Source: Hemileia vastatrix (taxonomy: Eukaryota > Basidiomycota > Pucciniomycetes > Pucciniales > Zaghouaniaceae). Taken from it: DNA of 64,000 bases. The stretch is from positions 15,258,001 to 15,322,000 of the forward strand of contig JASXTE010000005.1 in assembly GCA_030280995.1 (NCBI GenBank), written 5' to 3'. A program made the position numbers and the translations under genes. The notes below the pieces were generated by a model. That model saw only the letters and a list, made by a program, of their open reading frames with translations, had not been told where the DNA came from and ran no database searches. Of this stretch, positions 61,801 to 64,000 are shown one piece after another. Within the stretch, counting starts at the first letter, position 1, and every line of letters begins with the position of its first letter.

Positions 61801-64000
61801 AATTTCTTCTCCTAGACCTTCTGGGCATTTGTTGAAATCTTGTAACTCACTCACCCAATGTAAAGGTAGAACAACAACTGAAATGGATGATTTATTACAT
61901 GAAATAAATACTGCTTCTTTTGGTGATCATTTGACTAATGAACAAAAGGATTCTATTGTTGCCTCTATTACCTCTTTCCCTATGGCTTTTGCTCATGGTT
62001 CTCATGTCTTGGGAATTGTTCAGGAAGAGATGAAAATTACCTTTTCCTGTAATTTGAGTGATATTCCTCCTTCCCTTAAGAAAAAACCATATCCTGCTTC
62101 TCCATCAAAAAGAAAAGATATTGAAGATAATATTGAAACATTATTGAAAATGAATATCATTGAGAAGGTGGATGTCACCCCCAAATATTGTGTCATCTCC
62201 CCAGTCTTGATTTCATATGAAAAAGATAAAGCTAGATTATGTGGAGATTACAGAGCTTTAAATACTTATACTGTTGATGATATTTATCCTTTACCCAGAA
62301 TTAATTCAATACATGCTACCTTGCAAGGTGCAAAATTTATTAATTGTCTGGATGGTAATAAAGGTTATCATTAAGTTCCAGTTGAGAAGAATTCTCAAAA
62401 TTTTTTGCTTATTGCTACTCATATGAGAATATATAAGTATGTTAGGATGCCATTTGGCCCTAAAAATGCTCCTTCAGTTTTCCAGAAAGTCATGGATAAC
62501 ACTTTCCATCAAGAAATTATTGAAGGTTGGCTCATGGTTTATATTGATGATATTATTGTTTTTTCTAAAACTTTTGATGAACATATGATTCAATTGAATA
62601 GAGTTTTCCAAAAAATGGATGAAATCAATATGACCTTATCTTTAAAAAAGTGTAAATTTGGTTTTCAATCTTTGAAAGTCCTTGGCCATGTTGTGTCAGG
62701 CTTACAAATTTGTGTAGACCATAATAAAGTTGCTGCCATTCAAAATGTTAAAGCACCAACTTCTGTAAGAGAAATCCAAAGTTTTTTGGGTATGTGTGGC
62801 TATTATAGACAATATATTAAAAATTATCAGGTCATAGCCTTGCCTCTTACAAAACTAACCAGAAAAGATGTTGCTTTTCTCTGGAATAATGACTGTCAGA
62901 AAGCTTTTAATACATTGAAAAGTTGCTTAATGACAGCCCCTATATTGGCTCTCCAAGATTTTAACAAGCCATTTGTACTTTATACAGATGCTAGCTTTAT
63001 TGGTCTGGGTGCTGCCCTTCACCAAAAGCAAATTATTAATGATAAATCCTCAGAGGTTGTAATTTGTTATATTTCAAGAACCTTAAGGAATAGTGAATTG
63101 AAATATGGTGCCACTCAATTGGAGTGCTTAGCAGTTGTTTGGGCTCTTGAGAAACTTCATTACTACTTGGATGACCAAAAATTTGAGTTGGTAACTGACT
63201 GTAGTGCTGTGAAATCTCTCTTAAACCTCAAAACACCTAACAGACATATGTTCAGGTGGCAACTTGCTGTTCAGGAATACAGAGGAAGGATGACTATTAT
63301 CCACAGAGCTGGAAATGTTCACTCTAATGTTGATATGCTCTCCAGATTGCCTCTGCCAAATAATGACTCCAATCCTGCTTATGTACCTGAGGATGACACT
63401 GTTCATATACATGGTATATTTATAGTTGATATGGAAGAAGAGTTATTACAGTTAATACTGGATTCATATGATAAAGATTCTGACTTAAATAAATTAGTTA
63501 CTATTTTGAATGATCCTAAGAATGCTTCAATTCAATCATTAATAAAAACTCTTCCTGCAAAGTACCAAAATGCTTTAAAAAAAGGAAAGTTTTCTATTGA
63601 AGATGGTTATATATATTATAGAAGGAAGCTTACCAATGTAATTGTTATTCCTCCTTCGATGAAAGAAACTATCCTTAAACTTTGTCATGATGACATATTA
63701 GCTGGTCATTTTGATCTTGAAAAAACATTGATTAGAATCAAAAACACTGCATGGTGGGCTAATATGTCTGAAGACACAAAATTATATGTTGAATCATGTG
63801 ATTCCTGCCAAAAATCTAAAAGGTTAACAGGTAAAAGGGCAGGGTTATTACAACATATTGAAGCACCTAGTGCTCCCTGGCAAATCATTAATATGGATTT
63901 TGTCACTGGTCTTCCTGTTGCAGGTAAAGACAGCTTTAACTCTTGTTGGGTAATAGTGGATAGATTCACGAAAATGTGCAAATTTATTCCAACCCACAAA
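58814..64000 (+). pseudogene. Copy D gag-pol polyprotein, one nonsense codon, 3' incomplete
   Basis: The unspliced frame opens at ATG 58814. Capsid region near residue 580, zinc knuckle CYKCNKPWQKGHVC near 773, protease DSGAGGSVV near 888, RT LCGDYRALNT near 1140. TAA at 62372-62374 interrupts RT (CAA in A and C, a C-to-T change); after it the frame continues open with YIDD, TDAS and the first integrase Asp to the window end. A 64-nt intron at 58889-58952 (GTAAGT, TGCTAAC branch-like site, CTGCAG) switches the next exon to another frame: 25 codons of exon 1, then DVEM..., a coiled coil (HIKELKTEN, VDTLWDQVQELRNQIQAQ) and a Pro/Gln-rich tail ending at W-stop (59490-59495). How translation returns to the capsid frame is unresolved. 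Confidence 0.88.
58905..59495 (+). CDS. Spliced-frame amino-terminal Gag exon of copy D (overlaps the long frame)
   Basis: In the spliced reading the exon starts at 58953 with DVEMTGN and runs 180 codons to TAA 59493-59495. It encodes a coiled coil and a Pro/Gln/His-rich tail. The equivalent frame exists in copies A (15003-14413) and C (34339-33749), and, with stops, in the diverged element B, where LPKGFKIKK and HIKEL-TEN are kept. This frame is better conserved between families than the long frame lying over it, so it is probably the ancestral coding frame. The stop falls on GTAAGT (59492-59497), a good splice donor; the best acceptor, 59549, would give the same W-stop. Confidence 0.6.
   Translation: MVIKNLMLTQRIHILQDVEMTGNANKPNPLPPVPQKEVKPLVPQEGLPKGFKIKKLPLPQQISNLSSHIKELKTENMTYKEKVDTLWDQVQELRNQIQAQAPPQLPPNQLQFQAQPSQPPSSTIQNPNTMEVEKWKWDYLMSHYQQNVQHPPHHQPGPSRTPNFHPPPHPYQQGRRKKAQAHSQNQSQGKFPPLPW

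Larger units (their letters stand above)
56870..64000 (+). mobile_element. Ty3/gypsy chromovirus, copy D, runs off the window
   Basis: The 5' LTR (56870-58123), leader and gag-pol as far as integrase are present on the plus strand; the 3' end is outside. The interior is almost identical to copies A and C, but the LTR is about 120 bp longer and clearly diverged in its middle, with conserved ends and TATA region. Confidence 0.92.

Overview
This window looks like nuclear DNA of a rust fungus (Pucciniales). It is very AT-rich and crowded with transposons. The genes have short GT-AG introns of about 55-85 nt, and the gene content (Ty3 chromoviruses, PIF/Harbinger and Plavaka transposases, Tet-like 2OG-Fe(II) oxygenases, SNF2 helicases) is what I would expect of a large, low-GC rust genome. 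The lineage call is inference; I cannot name the species.

Layout. 1-7400 holds DNA-transposon remains: the 3' part of a Harbinger-type accessory gene with 18-residue repeats, a broken Tet-like oxygenase (minus), a purine/pyrimidine foldback, and two broken Harbinger transposases. 7756-16887 is a complete Ty3 chromovirus (copy A, minus, TSD ATTAG). 16888-24619 is mostly non-coding: MITE-like foldbacks, a Tc1/mariner remnant and a solo LTR with TSD ATTTC. 24620-36898 is a nested stack: a diverged Ty3 element (B) cut short by an old LTR, which was itself split by a second complete chromovirus (copy C, minus, TSD GTACA). 56870-64000 is a third copy (D, plus), running off the window.

Between them, 37794-56082 is a gene cluster unlike the rest: an intact SNF2 helicase; a 339-residue protein of unknown family overlapping it tail to tail; an intact 1080-residue Plavaka-type transposase; a broken paralogue of the unknown protein; a 2-kb array of about 20 copies of a palindrome; an unrecognised multi-exon gene; and a Tet-like oxygenase with a three-copy motif upstream. 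I infer that these may belong to one large composite mobile element carrying chromatin and DNA-base-modification genes. No ends could be found, so this remains a hypothesis.

A second unusual point is in the Ty3 elements. Comparing A/C/D with the diverged B shows that the amino-terminal Gag is best conserved in a shifted frame, entered through a small intron that both families share. The long uninterrupted frame therefore overprints it.

All three chromovirus copies, both Harbinger genes and several cluster genes carry nonsense changes or homopolymer-length frameshifts. The homopolymer cases could be real decay or assembly error.
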